Origin: Tachypleus tridentatus
Lineage: Eukaryota > Arthropoda > Merostomata > Xiphosura > Limulidae
Direction: 5' to 3'
Assembly (NCBI RefSeq): GCF_004210375.1
Contig: NW_027467782.1
Span: 38,305,771 to 38,369,770 of the forward strand
DNA: 64,000 nt
Under the pieces are notes generated by a model. That model saw only the letters and a list, made by a program, of their open reading frames with translations, ran no database searches and had not been told where the DNA came from. The translations under genes were made by a program, and so were the position numbers. This document shows, one piece after another, positions 39,723 to 50,595 of this stretch (position 1 is the stretch's first letter; every line of letters starts with the position of its first letter).

Positions 39723-42240
39723 TGTCTGATATGTCTAGAATATTATCTACCATCCACTCACCGTATTGTCTGACTGAAATTATATATGAATGAAATCATT
39801 AGATCATTAATGCATGTAATAAACCTTTGAAGTCCAAAGTACATGTAGTTTTTAAATTAATTAATGCATTCAGAGGGAGATTTTAAGTTTCTAACTTGTT
39901 ATATTATATTCTTAAAGTTTATTTGTAATTTTTCTCTATTTTTTTCACACAACTATTTAAAAGTTATTATATTTTATTAGAATATCTCTCCTTTATGATT
40001 GAACCTTTTTACATTTATTATTCATGTAAAATAATAACATTTGGTCAATCTAGAATCTCGTAAAGCTGAAAAAATATATATCTGAGACAGCTCATATCAT
40101 TATGTTTTCATCATCAACTTTGAGGGTTATTTTTAGGAGTCACAAGACGATGAAAAAATTCCGTACGTATAAAAAATTTGCTAATGTGTTCATGGGCTAT
40201 GTAGCAGTGGTAGTGGATTTATCAAGTGGAAGCTGACGTATGCTCTCCATAGAGAGCCATTGTGTGGGTTTTCTGTACATTAAAACACAGCTGGCTACAG
40301 TACAATGTTTTATCACATTTTAACACTACTGGTATGTATTTTTTTTTCTGGTCATAATCAGCTATGTTTTTTGAGTGGTTGTGATACATGCTTTATTAAA
40401 TAGTGGGGTTTAACTACATTGCTTTATTAGGTAATTATAGCCTTTAGGTGTTAATTATCATCCCTATCTGGTAAAACATAACAGAAGTGATCATGTTGTA
40501 TATTTTGTTTTTTAGTGAGGTATGAGTTTAGTGCATTATGTAATCATAGTATTTGATTTTTGTCCTGTTGAGATGTTAATCCAGTGTTTTGGTATCATGA
40601 AAATTCTAGTCAAAAGTAATAATATCTAGATATTTTCAAACATTTGTTAACTTTTCATACAATCGTTGTCTTCAGTAATTTTTACTCGTGAAAAAATTTA
40701 AAGGAACTCAGCATTAACAGTTTTTATACCCCTATAAAAGTGTTTCTTGTGCATAACATCAGGGTCAGAAAAGCAAGAACTTGTTTATCCTTTTTAATAA
40801 TACTAAAATATTAGTGTATAAACATTTGATCATTTTTTAGGTTTTGTAATGTCATTAAAACTTTTAATTACTTTTCCATTATTTACAATTTGTTACCCTC
40901 TTGTAAGTTACAAAAAACAATGTGCTCATTACCTTTAAAGGAGTTTCAAAATGACAGGGTTTATAATTTTGTTGTTTTCTGACAATAATTTTATAATAGC
41001 TCAGGCTGCAAGCTAAGAAGTGATGCATTAAATTAATCCTGATTCTCCTTTATTATGTTTATAAAGAATACTTGATTATGAGTTCTAATAAAAATTGCCA
41101 GGTTTATCAACAGCTTTACTTAAAACCTTTAGATACCTACCTTGTAGCTTAATATTGGAAAATGTCACTACTACAGCAGCTTCTTGGATATAAAATATGG
41201 AAATTATCAGTCAGGTTTTCAAAGAAATCTATGCAGTCTTGATGACATTCTGTAAACCCTGACATAATGTGATTGGGATTAACTTGTTGCTGCTTGCTGG
41301 TAATATCAGCAGCAGGTTACCACAGATATATTTTGTTCTTACCATACATATACAGTAAATGCCATTGAAATAATGTGCTTTATGTAATTTCAGATTACTG
41401 TACCTATATAAGCAGCTGTTTTATGTGGGACGAAATTCTCCTGCAGGGTTAAGAACCGAAAAGAACAAACCAACATTTACTATTATAGAGTATATATAGC
41501 TGCAAATCTACAGTATGACTTAAATGAGTCTTACAAATCATAATGATCAAGTCTGATTGTAAGCACTTGTCTGTAATGGCAGATTCATTGCTCTTAACTT
41601 TAACCCTCTGTTCCTGGAAACATTTCTTGAGACGTCTCTGAACTAAGTAGTTTAGAAATAGTAGATATTTTATTTTTACCTAAAACATTGAATGAATTTT
41701 TATTTCTTAAAAAGTTATAGAAGTTGCTGTTTAAGAGATGTTTTCTTGTAGGAAAGACAAATAGAAAGTTCACTAACATAAGTTTCAGTATTAAATGATA
41801 AAGAGAAAAACAAACAAACATGCAAATCAGGTACATATTGTAATGATGCTAGGAAAACACTAGGTAAAAAAAATCAATTAAAACAAACAAAATATAGGAG
41901 TTTAAGAGTGTTTACAAGAGAATAACTTATTGTTTAATTTTAAAAGTATAATAAAGAGAACAGACTACTAATATTCATCACTGGTACAACTCACTTACCA
42001 TTTCAAACAATACAATGTTCCTCTTCTACAAGATGGTTCGTGTTTAACCTTCCAGTCCTCTTTACCTCAAAACTAATATCTGTAATGTTAAACATCTTTT
42101 TTCTTGATCATTTAATGGGAGTGTGTACAAAGAGAGCATACTCATATCAAGAATTTCAACTTACATTCTTAGTCCAGTGAATAATGTCACTCCATGACCT
42201 TTGTTCACTGACAGCATTGGTCATGAAACATTGGTCAGAC

Positions 42241-42634
42241 TTGCGGGGGTCAATTATCTGTTATAGCCGTTCGGTTACTCCCGAAGGACAAGGCGCTGAG
42301 GTCATGGTAGCATTGCAAAACTGGATCAAGTAATAGACAATTTACCGACTTTGTTCGGTGAAGTACTCGTGTAATGTGCGTTCTGATTACTGATTTACAG
42401 CATATAATGTTCATTTCACAACGTTCACACAATGTTACATGACAACGTTGATTATTCGCTATGAAGTGACTGCATTTTGACGATTTCATAACAGCGTTAT
42501 GGTATAACGTGACCAAATCACAACCAAATTGTGGCAACACATGACGTTGCAACTCTCATATATGGGACACTGGACATTACTTGATAAGAGGGGAAAACAT
42601 TTCATTCTGAAATTCATTCCTAATTATGTAACAT
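42241..42634. other. unassigned sequence between right arm and hAT-like end
   Basis: Base composition changes at 42241, where the inverted duplication ends; CpG and GC content rise. A 100-codon open frame on the minus strand (42250-42552) contains many Cys and His but no recognised motif. It may be the inner part of the element that ends at 42718. Confidence 0.35.
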
Positions 42635-42718
42635 CAATTTGGCGCCCCCACCCCCGACGCTGCGCCCGGGGACAGATGTACACCCTTGACCCCCCCCCCC
42701 TCCCTAGCTACGCCACTG
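42635..42718 (-). mobile_element. hAT-like transposon terminus
   Basis: The reverse strand of the end reads cagtggcgtagctaggg, a word I know from termini of many animal hAT elements. It is followed by a G-run (11 C at 42690-42700 on the plus strand) and a GC-rich stretch of about 60 bp. The opposite terminus was not found, so the length is unknown. Confidence 0.55.
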
Positions 42719-42923
42719 GCGAACGTGTAATCTTTTTAAGCCAAAAATCATGAACGGTAGAACTTTCTATTTAAAACACCAATAAAAAGTATTTTAATTA
42801 GTAAAGAAAAATCCTACCAGGAATAATATATTTTTGTGTGATAATCCTCCATATGAAACAAGCATCTCAACGTTACTTGTTTCAGATTACCCTTAGTAAC
42901 TACAAGTACTTCTCATTACTTTC

Positions 42924-43191
42924 GCCCGGCATGGCCATGTGGTTCAAGCACTCGACTTGTAATCCAAGGGTCGCGGGTTAAAATCCTCGTCGCACCAAAC
43001 ATGCTCGCTCTTTTAGAAGTGGGTGCGTTTTAACGTAACGGTCAATCCCACTATTCGTTGTTAAAAGAGTAACGCAAGAAATTAGCGGTAGGTACTGATG
43101 ATCAGCTGTCTTCCACCTACTCTTACATTACTAAATTAGGGACGACAAGCGCAGATAGCCCTCAAATAGCCTCAAGCGAAACAAAAACAAA
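42924..43191 (+). mobile_element. SINE family A, full length
   Basis: Head gcccggcatggccatgtgg, anticodon region gacttgtaatcc, weakened B-box (gggttaaaatcctcg), full body and an A-rich tail. It sits directly before the minisatellite at 43195. Confidence 0.9.
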
Positions 43192-43194
43192 TAT

Positions 43195-44160
43195 TGATTT
43201 TCATACTTGGATTTTGTATAATTATAGTATATATGTCGATGTGTTTCTTAGTGAATGCCTGGATTTGGTATGATTATAGTAAATATGTGGATGGATTTGG
43301 TATGATTATAGTATATATGTCAATGTGTTTCTCAGTGAATACCTGGATATGGTATGATTATAGTAAATATGTGGATGGATTTGGTATGATTATAGTATAT
43401 ATGTCGATGTGTTTCTTTGTGAATACCTGGATTTGGTATGATTATAGTAAATATGTGGATGGATTTGGTATGATTATAGATATAGTATGTCGATGTGTTT
43501 CTTTGTGAATACCTGGATTTGGTATGATTATAGTATATATGTCGATGTGTTTCTCAGTTAATACCTGGATATGGTATGATTATAGTAAATATGTGGATGG
43601 ACCTGGATTTGGTATGATTATAGTATATATGTCGATGTGTTTCTCAGTTAATACCTGGATATGGTATGATTATAGTAAATATATGTGGATGATTATAGAT
43701 TTGGTATGATTATAGTATATATGTCGATGTTTCTTATAAATGTCGGAATACCTGATGATTATAGTATTTATGTCGATGTGTTTCTTAGTGAATACCTGGA
43801 TTTGGTATGATTATAGTATATATGTCGATGTGTTTGGTATGATTATAGTATTTATGTCGATATTTTTCTAAGTGAATACCTGGATTTGGTATGATTATAG
43901 TATATATGTCGATGTGTTTGGTATGATTATAGTATTGATGTCGATGTGTTTCTTACAGAATACCTGGATATGGTATGATTATAATATAGAGGTCAATGTG
44001 TTTCTTAGTAAATACCTGGATTTGGTATAGTTACGGTGTTCACGTCAATGTGTTTCTTAATGAATACCTGGATTTGGTATAATTATGTTGATGTGTTTCT
44101 TAATGAATATCTGGATTTGGTGTGATTATGGTATATATGTCGATGTGTTTCTTAGTGAAT
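43195..44160 (+). repeat. minisatellite, 84-bp period from two related half-units
   Basis: The word ggtatgattatagtatatat followed by gtcgatgtgtttct and a gaatacctggatttggt segment repeats to about 44160. A shorter half-unit (atagtaaatatgtggatgg) alternates with it in the first half, giving an 84-bp period. Because 84 is divisible by three, a frame stays open for 104 codons and repeats MIIVYMSMCF and VNTWIWYDYSK every 28 residues. Units become shorter and more diverged toward the right. The open frames are explained by the period and need no gene. Confidence 0.95.
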
Positions 44161-44850
44161 CGTTTCGGTAATCCAATTAGGTATTTGCTTATGTATTTGA
44201 CATAATAATTGCAGGATGACAAAAGTGAAGTTATTTATTTCTAAAATTTTAATGTATTTGTTTGTTTGACATTATGCCTTTTTTTATGAAGTGTCCATTA
44301 TTACTATTTTTTGCATCGATGTTTTTTTTTTAATTTGAAAATTGGGGTTTCGTCTTATATCTTTATAGAATTGCTTTGTTTTTCTTTAGTAAATGTAAGA
44401 CTCAATATCTTGGTATAATAATTTTAGCCATCAAAATACTTTGATTTCACGAATTCATGTTCATTCCGACATACATCTATTTATTAAATATTATTTGTGT
44501 TACATTAACATGAATAGTACATAGTATTTCTGTAAATATTACAATCTCTTTGAAGTTTGATTTAGTTATTAATATTTTAACTTCAACTGCATCATAACAC
44601 AATTTTATATAAACTCGTTTTATAGTATTTGTCTGTATTTGGAAAGATTATGGAAACTATATATATTTACATAAGTATAATATAAATGGTAAAACAACAT
44701 GCGGAAACTAAAATGTCTTTGTAGTTTTTCTTATATGAATGAAAGCAGCGAGAAAAAGGTTAATGGCATTGGTTCACTTCAATATATTTACGTACAAAAT
44801 TATACATACGTATTATAATGTACATCTGACGAGCCGATGATTTATTTTGC
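44161..44850. other. no recognised feature
   Basis: AT-rich sequence between the minisatellite and a SINE. Nothing further was seen. Confidence 0.4.
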
Positions 44851-44970
44851 GTTGTTGTTTTGATTAAGCACAAAGCTACAATGGGCTGTCTGTGCTTTGC
44901 CCACCACGAGTATCGAAACCCGGTTCTTAGCGTTTTAAGTCCGCAGACATACCGTTGAGTTACTGGGGAC
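44851..44970 (-). mobile_element. SINE family B, full length
   Basis: Reverse-strand copy with body aatgggctgtctgtgc, B-box region tatcgaaacccgg and head ending gttactgggg. It is well preserved apart from the tail. Confidence 0.85.
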
Positions 44971-45717
44971 GTTTATTTTATTTTTTTGCGATGTAGTACA
45001 AGTTCAAATAGCCGGAACTTTTAATTTTAATTTAAAAGTTAATTTAATGTGAATGTGTATCAAATTTATAATAATTGCCAACAAGATTCATACACACAAA
45101 AACAATATCAAGTCCTCTATCTGGCATGATAATAACTTTCAAGTTGATATAGATGCAGTTCACTTAACGAGGAAACTAGCTAACTCTATTATTCGCTGGA
45201 CTCACGCCGTTTATAAGCTGACTTTTAACCGCGGAAAATATCTAATGTCCTCGTAAAAATACTATCGTCTAAAGTTAAATGGTTTGCAGTGTTCGACATC
45301 AATGAACGTTCTTGGTCAAATATAGGTAGTTTTTTTCGATTAATAAGCGTTTATAACAGTTATCAGTTCTGAGGTTTATAGTATACTAACTGTTACAAAC
45401 TAACAATATATGCTATTTCTCAGCGAGTTTGATGACTATCTTTCATAATCATTAGACAAGGTTCAAATTTCAGTTGGCAACAATACTGGCAGTAACTAGA
45501 ACTTAAACACACATATCTGCAATTGATGATTCTTTACTCTAGAATCTTCTACAAATTTATAAAATAGAGGAGAATTTCGCAATACATATTTAACACAAGA
45601 AGTGGCGTATATTTCTAAATATTAATATACATTTAACTAAAAGAATCGTTCATATTAAAATAAATATATGTTAATGAAATGCCGTTACAATCGAAACTAC
45701 GTGAACTAAACCCAGGG
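44971..45717. other. no recognised feature
   Basis: A 67-codon open frame at 45053-45256 (HLTRKLANSIIRWTHAVY) has protein-like composition but no motif I recognise. The rest is AT-rich. Confidence 0.35.
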
Positions 45718-45950
45718 TTTGTTTGCTTGTTTTTGAATTTCGCACAAAGCTACTCGAGCTAATCTGTGCTAGCTGTCCCTAATTTAGCAGTGTAAGACTG
45801 GAGAGATGATAGCTAGTCATCACCGCCAACTCTTGGGCTACTCTTTTACCAACGAATAGTGGGATTGACCGTCACATTATAATCGGGATTCGAGCTCACG
45901 ACTCCTCAGATTAAGAGTCGAGTGCCTTATCCACCTGGCCATGCCGGGCC
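45718..45950 (-). mobile_element. SINE family A, body shortened
   Basis: The reverse-strand copy runs from tttgaatttcgcac to catgccgggcc. The segment between the GTCACATTATAA word and the head is deleted, so the middle of the element (cggctgaaagggcgagc in other copies) is missing. Confidence 0.9.
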
Positions 45951-46352
45951 CAGATTTTGGAGATGACAATGTTTAAGGTACTAGCAAATATTGTTTCCAA
46001 TATTTATGGTCTTTTTGAGTTCTTCATTATTCATCATCTAGTAACCTAAAGAAAATAAAAGAAATCTATACAGTAAATAGTTGGTCAAAATCATAAATTT
46101 GGCCAAGGAGAACAATATTATTCACACACTCAAATAATCTTGGTTACAAAATAATAAGTTTAAAATGACTTGAAGACTTTATAAATATTTCTCCTCGGGA
46201 AATATGTACGTAGTGCTGTGGCGACATGTAACTGATAAGTAAATAAATATTTATATATACAATCCAGTTATGTTGCGTGTATAAAGCATTTTAATATACA
46301 ATGTTTGGGATTAAAAAAAACCAACTGTGTGCCTTTGATAAGAAGAAAGCCA

Positions 46353-46471
46353 CCCGGCAAAGAGCATGGTAAGTCAGTGGATGTGCAACGTGAAAACACG
46401 GGTTTCGACCTCGACGCAGATAGCCCTTGAGTAGCTTTGCGCGAAATTCAAAAACAAACAAACAAACAAAC
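46353..46471 (+). mobile_element. chimeric short SINE: other tRNA-like head with family A tail
   Basis: The first part (acccggcaaagagcatgg, then gggtttcgacctcg) has a B-box-like word but does not match the head of family A, B or C. The second part (gcagatagcccttgagtagc, then gcgaaattcaaaaac with AAAC repeats) is the 3' tail of family A. It looks like a recombinant made during reverse transcription, or a minor subfamily. Confidence 0.5.
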
Positions 46472-46539
46472 CGCCCCTTTAGGCATAGAACATGAGGTTT
46501 AGGTAATTCATTTTATTTTATCTTTTCAACATTATCAAT

Positions 46540-46650
46540 GTCTCCCACTGGTACAGCGGTAAGTCTACGGATTTACAATTCTAAAATCATGGGTTTGATT
46601 CCCTTCGATGGACTCAGCAGATGGCCTGATGTGGCTTTACTGCAGGAAAA
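46540..46650 (+). mobile_element. SINE family C
   Basis: Head cccactggtacagcggtaag, B-box region gggtttgattccc, body ggactcagcagatggcc, tail gctttactgcaggaaaac. Full length and moderately diverged. Confidence 0.8.
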
Positions 46651-46703
46651 CACATACGCATCACTGATAGCCTGTATTTTTAAGAAAACAAAAAAGCAGC
46701 AAA

Positions 46704-46972
46704 TGTTTTGAATTTCGCACAAAGCTACCCGAGGGCTATCTGCGCTAGCCGTCCCTAATTTAGCACTGTAAGACTAGAGGGAAGGCAACTAGTCATCACC
46801 ACCCACCGCCAATTCATGGGCTACTCTTTTACCAACAAATAGTGGGATTGAAAGTAACATTATAACGCCTCTACGGCTGAAAGGGCGAGCATGTTTGGCG
46901 CGATGGGGATGCGAACCCGCGATCCTTGGATTACGAGTCGCACGCCTTAACGCATTTGGCCATGCCGGGCCT
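46704..46972 (-). mobile_element. SINE family A, full length
   Basis: Reverse-strand copy, well preserved throughout, with the anticodon complement attacgagtcg and the head end catgccgggcc. It is one of the least diverged copies in the window. No clear target-site duplication was spotted. Confidence 0.95.
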
Positions 46973-47028
46973 AAAAATAATTAAACATGCCATTATTGAT
47001 TCATTTTTCTAATTACTTGTCATTTGCT

Positions 47029-47155
47029 ACCCAGTGGCTCAGCGGAATGTTTGTGGACTTACAACGCTAAAATTCGGCTCTCAATAGCCGTGGTGGGCTG
47101 AGCCTAGATAACCTATTGTGTAGCTTTGTGCTTAATTCAAAACAACAACAACAAA
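47029..47155 (+). mobile_element. SINE family B, full length
   Basis: Head acccagtggctcagcgg, damaged B-box (ggctctcaatagccg), body ggtgggctgagcctagataa, tail tgcttaattcaaaacaac. Confidence 0.8.
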
Positions 47156-47960
47156 CTTGTCATTTAGGTTTTATTGCATATAACGTAACTAATTTTTTAT
47201 TTGAATTAATTTTGGAAAAATTAATAAAAAATAAAGTGGTTGCAAGAATTATGAAAAATGTGTTAAAAAGTGGATTACTTAAACATTTGTTAATTTTAGA
47301 AAGTATATTCATTTTTCTTTTCGTTTTTGTAAAGTGTCGCTTGTTCCTAGCTGAATTTGATTGGTTATATCACATTGTTCTATTCTGAGATATTGAATTG
47401 CGATTGCTTAGCAAAATAGAACGTTTTTAACCGTTGTGGAAGAATCATTTAAACGTAAGTACTCTTAGTTATCTATAACAACATAAATTTGAGAAATTCA
47501 GAAAACTCTTGGTAATATCAAAAGCTTTACCATCCTTTTTACGTTTTTGAAAATCCAGAACTTTTATTTAGTTTTGTGTTTTTAATTTAGTGATTTATTG
47601 AGTTTTAAGTTTACGCTCTTCCAAACATTAGGCTTAAGATGGCTAATGTGATTAGAAAAAGCTTAAGAAATGGACTACAAAAGGTTTCATCAAAAATTGT
47701 AATGTAAGTATGTATGATTCACATAATTATGTTTGATTTATATTAATTTGAAAAAAGTAGGCTACTATGTTTAACCAACACATTTTTCCTTTAACTATAA
47801 TGGTATGAATTAACAGTGAATTTTTTATATTATGCATAAAAAGCGCTTCGTACGTCATAAATGATGCATCAAACAATCAAACTGCTTTCTGGAACACGTT
47901 CTCATTATGCGGTAAGTTACAGCTACTACTTTGTAGGTAGGAATTTTATACCAACTGCAG
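47156..47960. other. no recognised feature
   Basis: AT-rich. The 90-codon open frame at 47116-47388 begins inside a SINE tail and has no motif. The 5' terminus of the hAT element at 48050 should lie here or in the next 90 bp but was not identified. Confidence 0.35.
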
Positions 47961-48049
47961 AACTTCGTGCTTATCGTGTATGAATTAGCTTATCATTTAT
48001 CCATGAAAAAAAAAATTAAGTTAGTCTGGTGCTGCAAAGGAGAATGTGT

Positions 48050-49036
48050 TGAATCAAAAGCAAGGAATCAAACGAAAGTACAAAAACAAATACATCGAAT
48101 ACGGTTTTATCGCTTTGGAATCGGAACATTCTCAATTACCATTCTGCCTACTCTCAATGCAGCTTTATCGAACGAGGCGCTTGTTCCCAGCAAAGTGAAG
48201 AGACACTTGGAAACAAAACATTCAGCTGTGAAGGATAGACCAAAAGATTACTTCGAGAATCTCGCGGTTCAACAACATGAGCGATCAAGGAAGCTTGTGA
48301 AATAGATGAAGCTGTTCGAAAAAGGATTGATTGCAAGTTATAAGGTTTTTCAGTTGTTTGCAAAACGCAAGAAAGCGCATACGGAGGCCAAATCAGTCAT
48401 TGTGCCAGCATTAGCAATCATTGTTGAAACTATGCTTGGAACGGATGCTGCCAAAAAGGTTAAGTAAGTTCCACTGTCCAGTGACACAATTTCACTCAGA
48501 ATTGTAGACTTATCGTTGGATTTGAAGGATCAAGTTTGCGAACACTTGGAAGCGCCTGAAGATGAATTGTCTCTGCTCTGGTCTCTTGAAGTTGATGAAT
48601 CTTCTGACGTTAGTGGAAAATCTCAAGTTCTGACTTTTGTTCGATTCATAAAAGATGGAAAATCGTAAACGAATACTAATTTTGCAAAGATTTAAAAAGT
48701 ACAGGAAAGGCCAAGACATTTTCGAGTTGGTGAATGAAAACATTTTGCTCTTCAAATTACATTGGAATAACTGTGTCAGCGTTTGCACCGATGGCTGTTC
48801 TTCAATGTAAGGTAAAAAGAAGGGATTCGTCATTCTGGTGCGCCAACAAAATCCAAACATTACGATTGTTCACTGCATGATTCACAGAGAGGTGCTCCCC
48901 TCCAAATCTTTACTGAAAGATTTGCAGTCTGTTATGAATCAAGTTATTCAAGTAGTAAATTTCATCAAGTCTCGGCCACTTTAGTCTCGACTTTTCTCTC
49001 TTCTCTGTAAGGCGATGGATTCAGACTACAAAAAGC
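48050..49036 (+). mobile_element. decayed hAT transposase, ZBED5-like lineage
   Basis: Segments appear in the order of ZBED5-type proteins. First is KRKYKNKYIEYGFIALE with QLPFCLL (start of the BED finger); then SNEALVPSKVKRHLETKH with KDRPKDYFENL; then AHTEAKSVIVPALAIIVETM. Next come VPLSSDTISLRIVDLS, the first catalytic region VDESSDVSGKSQVLTFVRF, VCTDGCSSM (second catalytic Asp region), HCMIHREVLPSKSL and VVNFIKSRPL. Several stops and frame changes separate them, and the second Cys of the finger is lost. A family A SINE is inserted at 49038 and the C-terminal third does not resume after it. This lineage gave rise to domesticated ZBED5 genes in vertebrates, but this copy is dead. Confidence 0.88.
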
Positions 49037-49037
49037 T

Positions 49038-49285
49038 TTGTTTTTTGTTTGTTTTTGGAATTTCGCACAAAGCTACTCGAGGGCTATCTGTGCTAGCCGT
49101 CCCTAATTTAGCAGTGTAAGACTAGAGGGAAGGCAGCTAGTCATCAACACCCACCGCTAACTCTTGGGCTACTCTTTTACCAACGAAAAGTGGGATTGAC
49201 CGTCCCATTATAACGCCCCCACGGCTGAATAAGCGAGCATATTTAGCGGGACTCGGATGCGAACCCGCGACCCTCAGATTACGAG
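49038..49285 (-). mobile_element. SINE family A inserted at the end of the hAT copy
   Basis: Reverse-strand copy with a good body (taactcttgggctactc). The head stops at the anticodon complement (gattacgag) and lacks its first 30 bases. It truncates the transposase homology on its right side. Confidence 0.9.
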
Positions 49286-50179
49286 ACCTAACTGATTCTG
49301 AAGTCTGGGGACCAAGCAGACCTAAGAGCCTTACACCTTATTGGACAGAGTGGCAGAATCCACTAATGATTAGCTAAGCACCACTTTTGTACCAGTGGTG
49401 CAGACATGGCAGTCAGCTTCCAAAACATTGTTATCAAGAAAGATGAATGGTAGGCCCTTCAGTATCAAGAACCCTCTCCCTAAGTGTCTTATCATAATGT
49501 GTCTATAAACAATGAGCCACAAGTAGTGTATGTGCATTGGTCTGTGCAAAATATCACTATATCTCTAAGCCAGAGAAGCCCTGTGAGAGTTGAGGTTGTC
49601 CTAAAGGACAGCTGAATGTTGGGTGGCAGAGAAACACGTCTTCCAGAACTCAGTACCACAAATAACAAATACAACACCTTTGGAATCATTGTTGCTAGTA
49701 GCCAACAAACTGTGAAGATCTTATTGTCAGTAGTGTCATCAATAACAACAGAGGGATAAACAAAGGGATCACTGGACTACTGGCAGTGTTAAATATGAGG
49801 CCAGTGACCAAGAGGTTCTGAAGATTGCATCAGTTGCAGATGATGGCTGACTTGTAAATGAAACCATCAACATTCATTGCCATAGTCCTGACAGTGATGC
49901 AAGTTCAATTTTTTAAAGTATGCACGTCAGGAAATATCCACAAAAACTTGGACCATGTATAACTGCAAATATCTACTGCAGTAACACCACCAGCTGCTGA
50001 CAGAGCTGGCTTAAGCCAGCCAAACTTTAGACTGAGCTAGAGAAATAATAAGAGACACCATAGCAGCCAAGTGGTGATCCACTGCCACTATAGAGGGTGT
50101 GATGTTGGATATGAAGTGTGAGTGATGAAAGCTAGACCTCATTTCTGCTGCTTAGGTTAGTATAAATTTTCCCCATGTG
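49286..50179. other. moderately GC-richer unassigned sequence
   Basis: This stretch is visibly less AT-rich than its surroundings and has mixed composition on both strands. A 65-codon minus-strand frame (49492-49689) has no motif I know. It may be an old, decayed mobile element. No family was recognised. Confidence 0.35.
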
Positions 50180-50569
50180 CAGGAGGTGGACAAAAAAAGT
50201 TGCCTTTTTAATTTGTTATATCTTTTGTTAGATAACAGAAAAATATCTAAAACATACGTTTTTAGAACACACTTGATGAGATCTGTTCAAATATGATCTT
50301 AAATCCTAATTTTAACAATTGTAGGCAACTAGGAATAAGAATATCTAAGAAACTGTAGCAGGGTGCACATCACTTCTTATGATAAAATGTCACAAAAATC
50401 ATAAAACGTTCAGGTATTTACAAAAGCCATGTAAAAATTAGGATTTGATATCATATTTGATAAAATAGCACATTCTAAAAACATAGTTTTTACAAATTTT
50501 TCTATTATTTATTAAAAGACATAACAAATTAACATTTTAAAAGGGGCAACTTCTTTTGTTCACTCCCTG
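50180..50569. mobile_element. MITE, 390 bp, with terminal inverted repeats of about 130 bp
   Basis: The left end (caggaggtggacaaaaaaag) and the reverse complement of the right end (cagggagtgaacaaaagaag) pair, and the pairing continues inward to about 50315 and 50440. Words such as tttgttat, aaatcctaatttt and aaatatgat match in reverse order. It has no coding capacity. A CAGGG-type end next to TA suggests the Tc1/mariner group, but the target site is not clean. Confidence 0.8.
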
Positions 50570-50574
50570 TATGT

Positions 50575-50595
50575 GTATATATATATATATATATA
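50575..50595. repeat. TA microsatellite
   Basis: About ten TA dinucleotides directly after the right end of the MITE, possibly grown from its TA target site. Confidence 0.9.

Larger units (their letters stand above)
37085..42240 (-). repeat. right arm of a large inverted duplication
   Basis: This is the reverse-complement partner of 19290-25200. The inner end matches the left arm at taagtaattaat (37085, against 25200). The outer end matches through the words ctttgttcactgacagc near 42200. It carries one insertion of its own, the Tc1-like element at 38477-39207, and lacks the three family A SINEs of the other arm. Confidence 0.95.

Noticed and set aside
42250-42552. 100-codon Cys/His-rich frame as a zinc-finger protein
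   Set aside because: Cys and His spacing fits no known finger, and the frame lies inside a likely hAT-derived segment.
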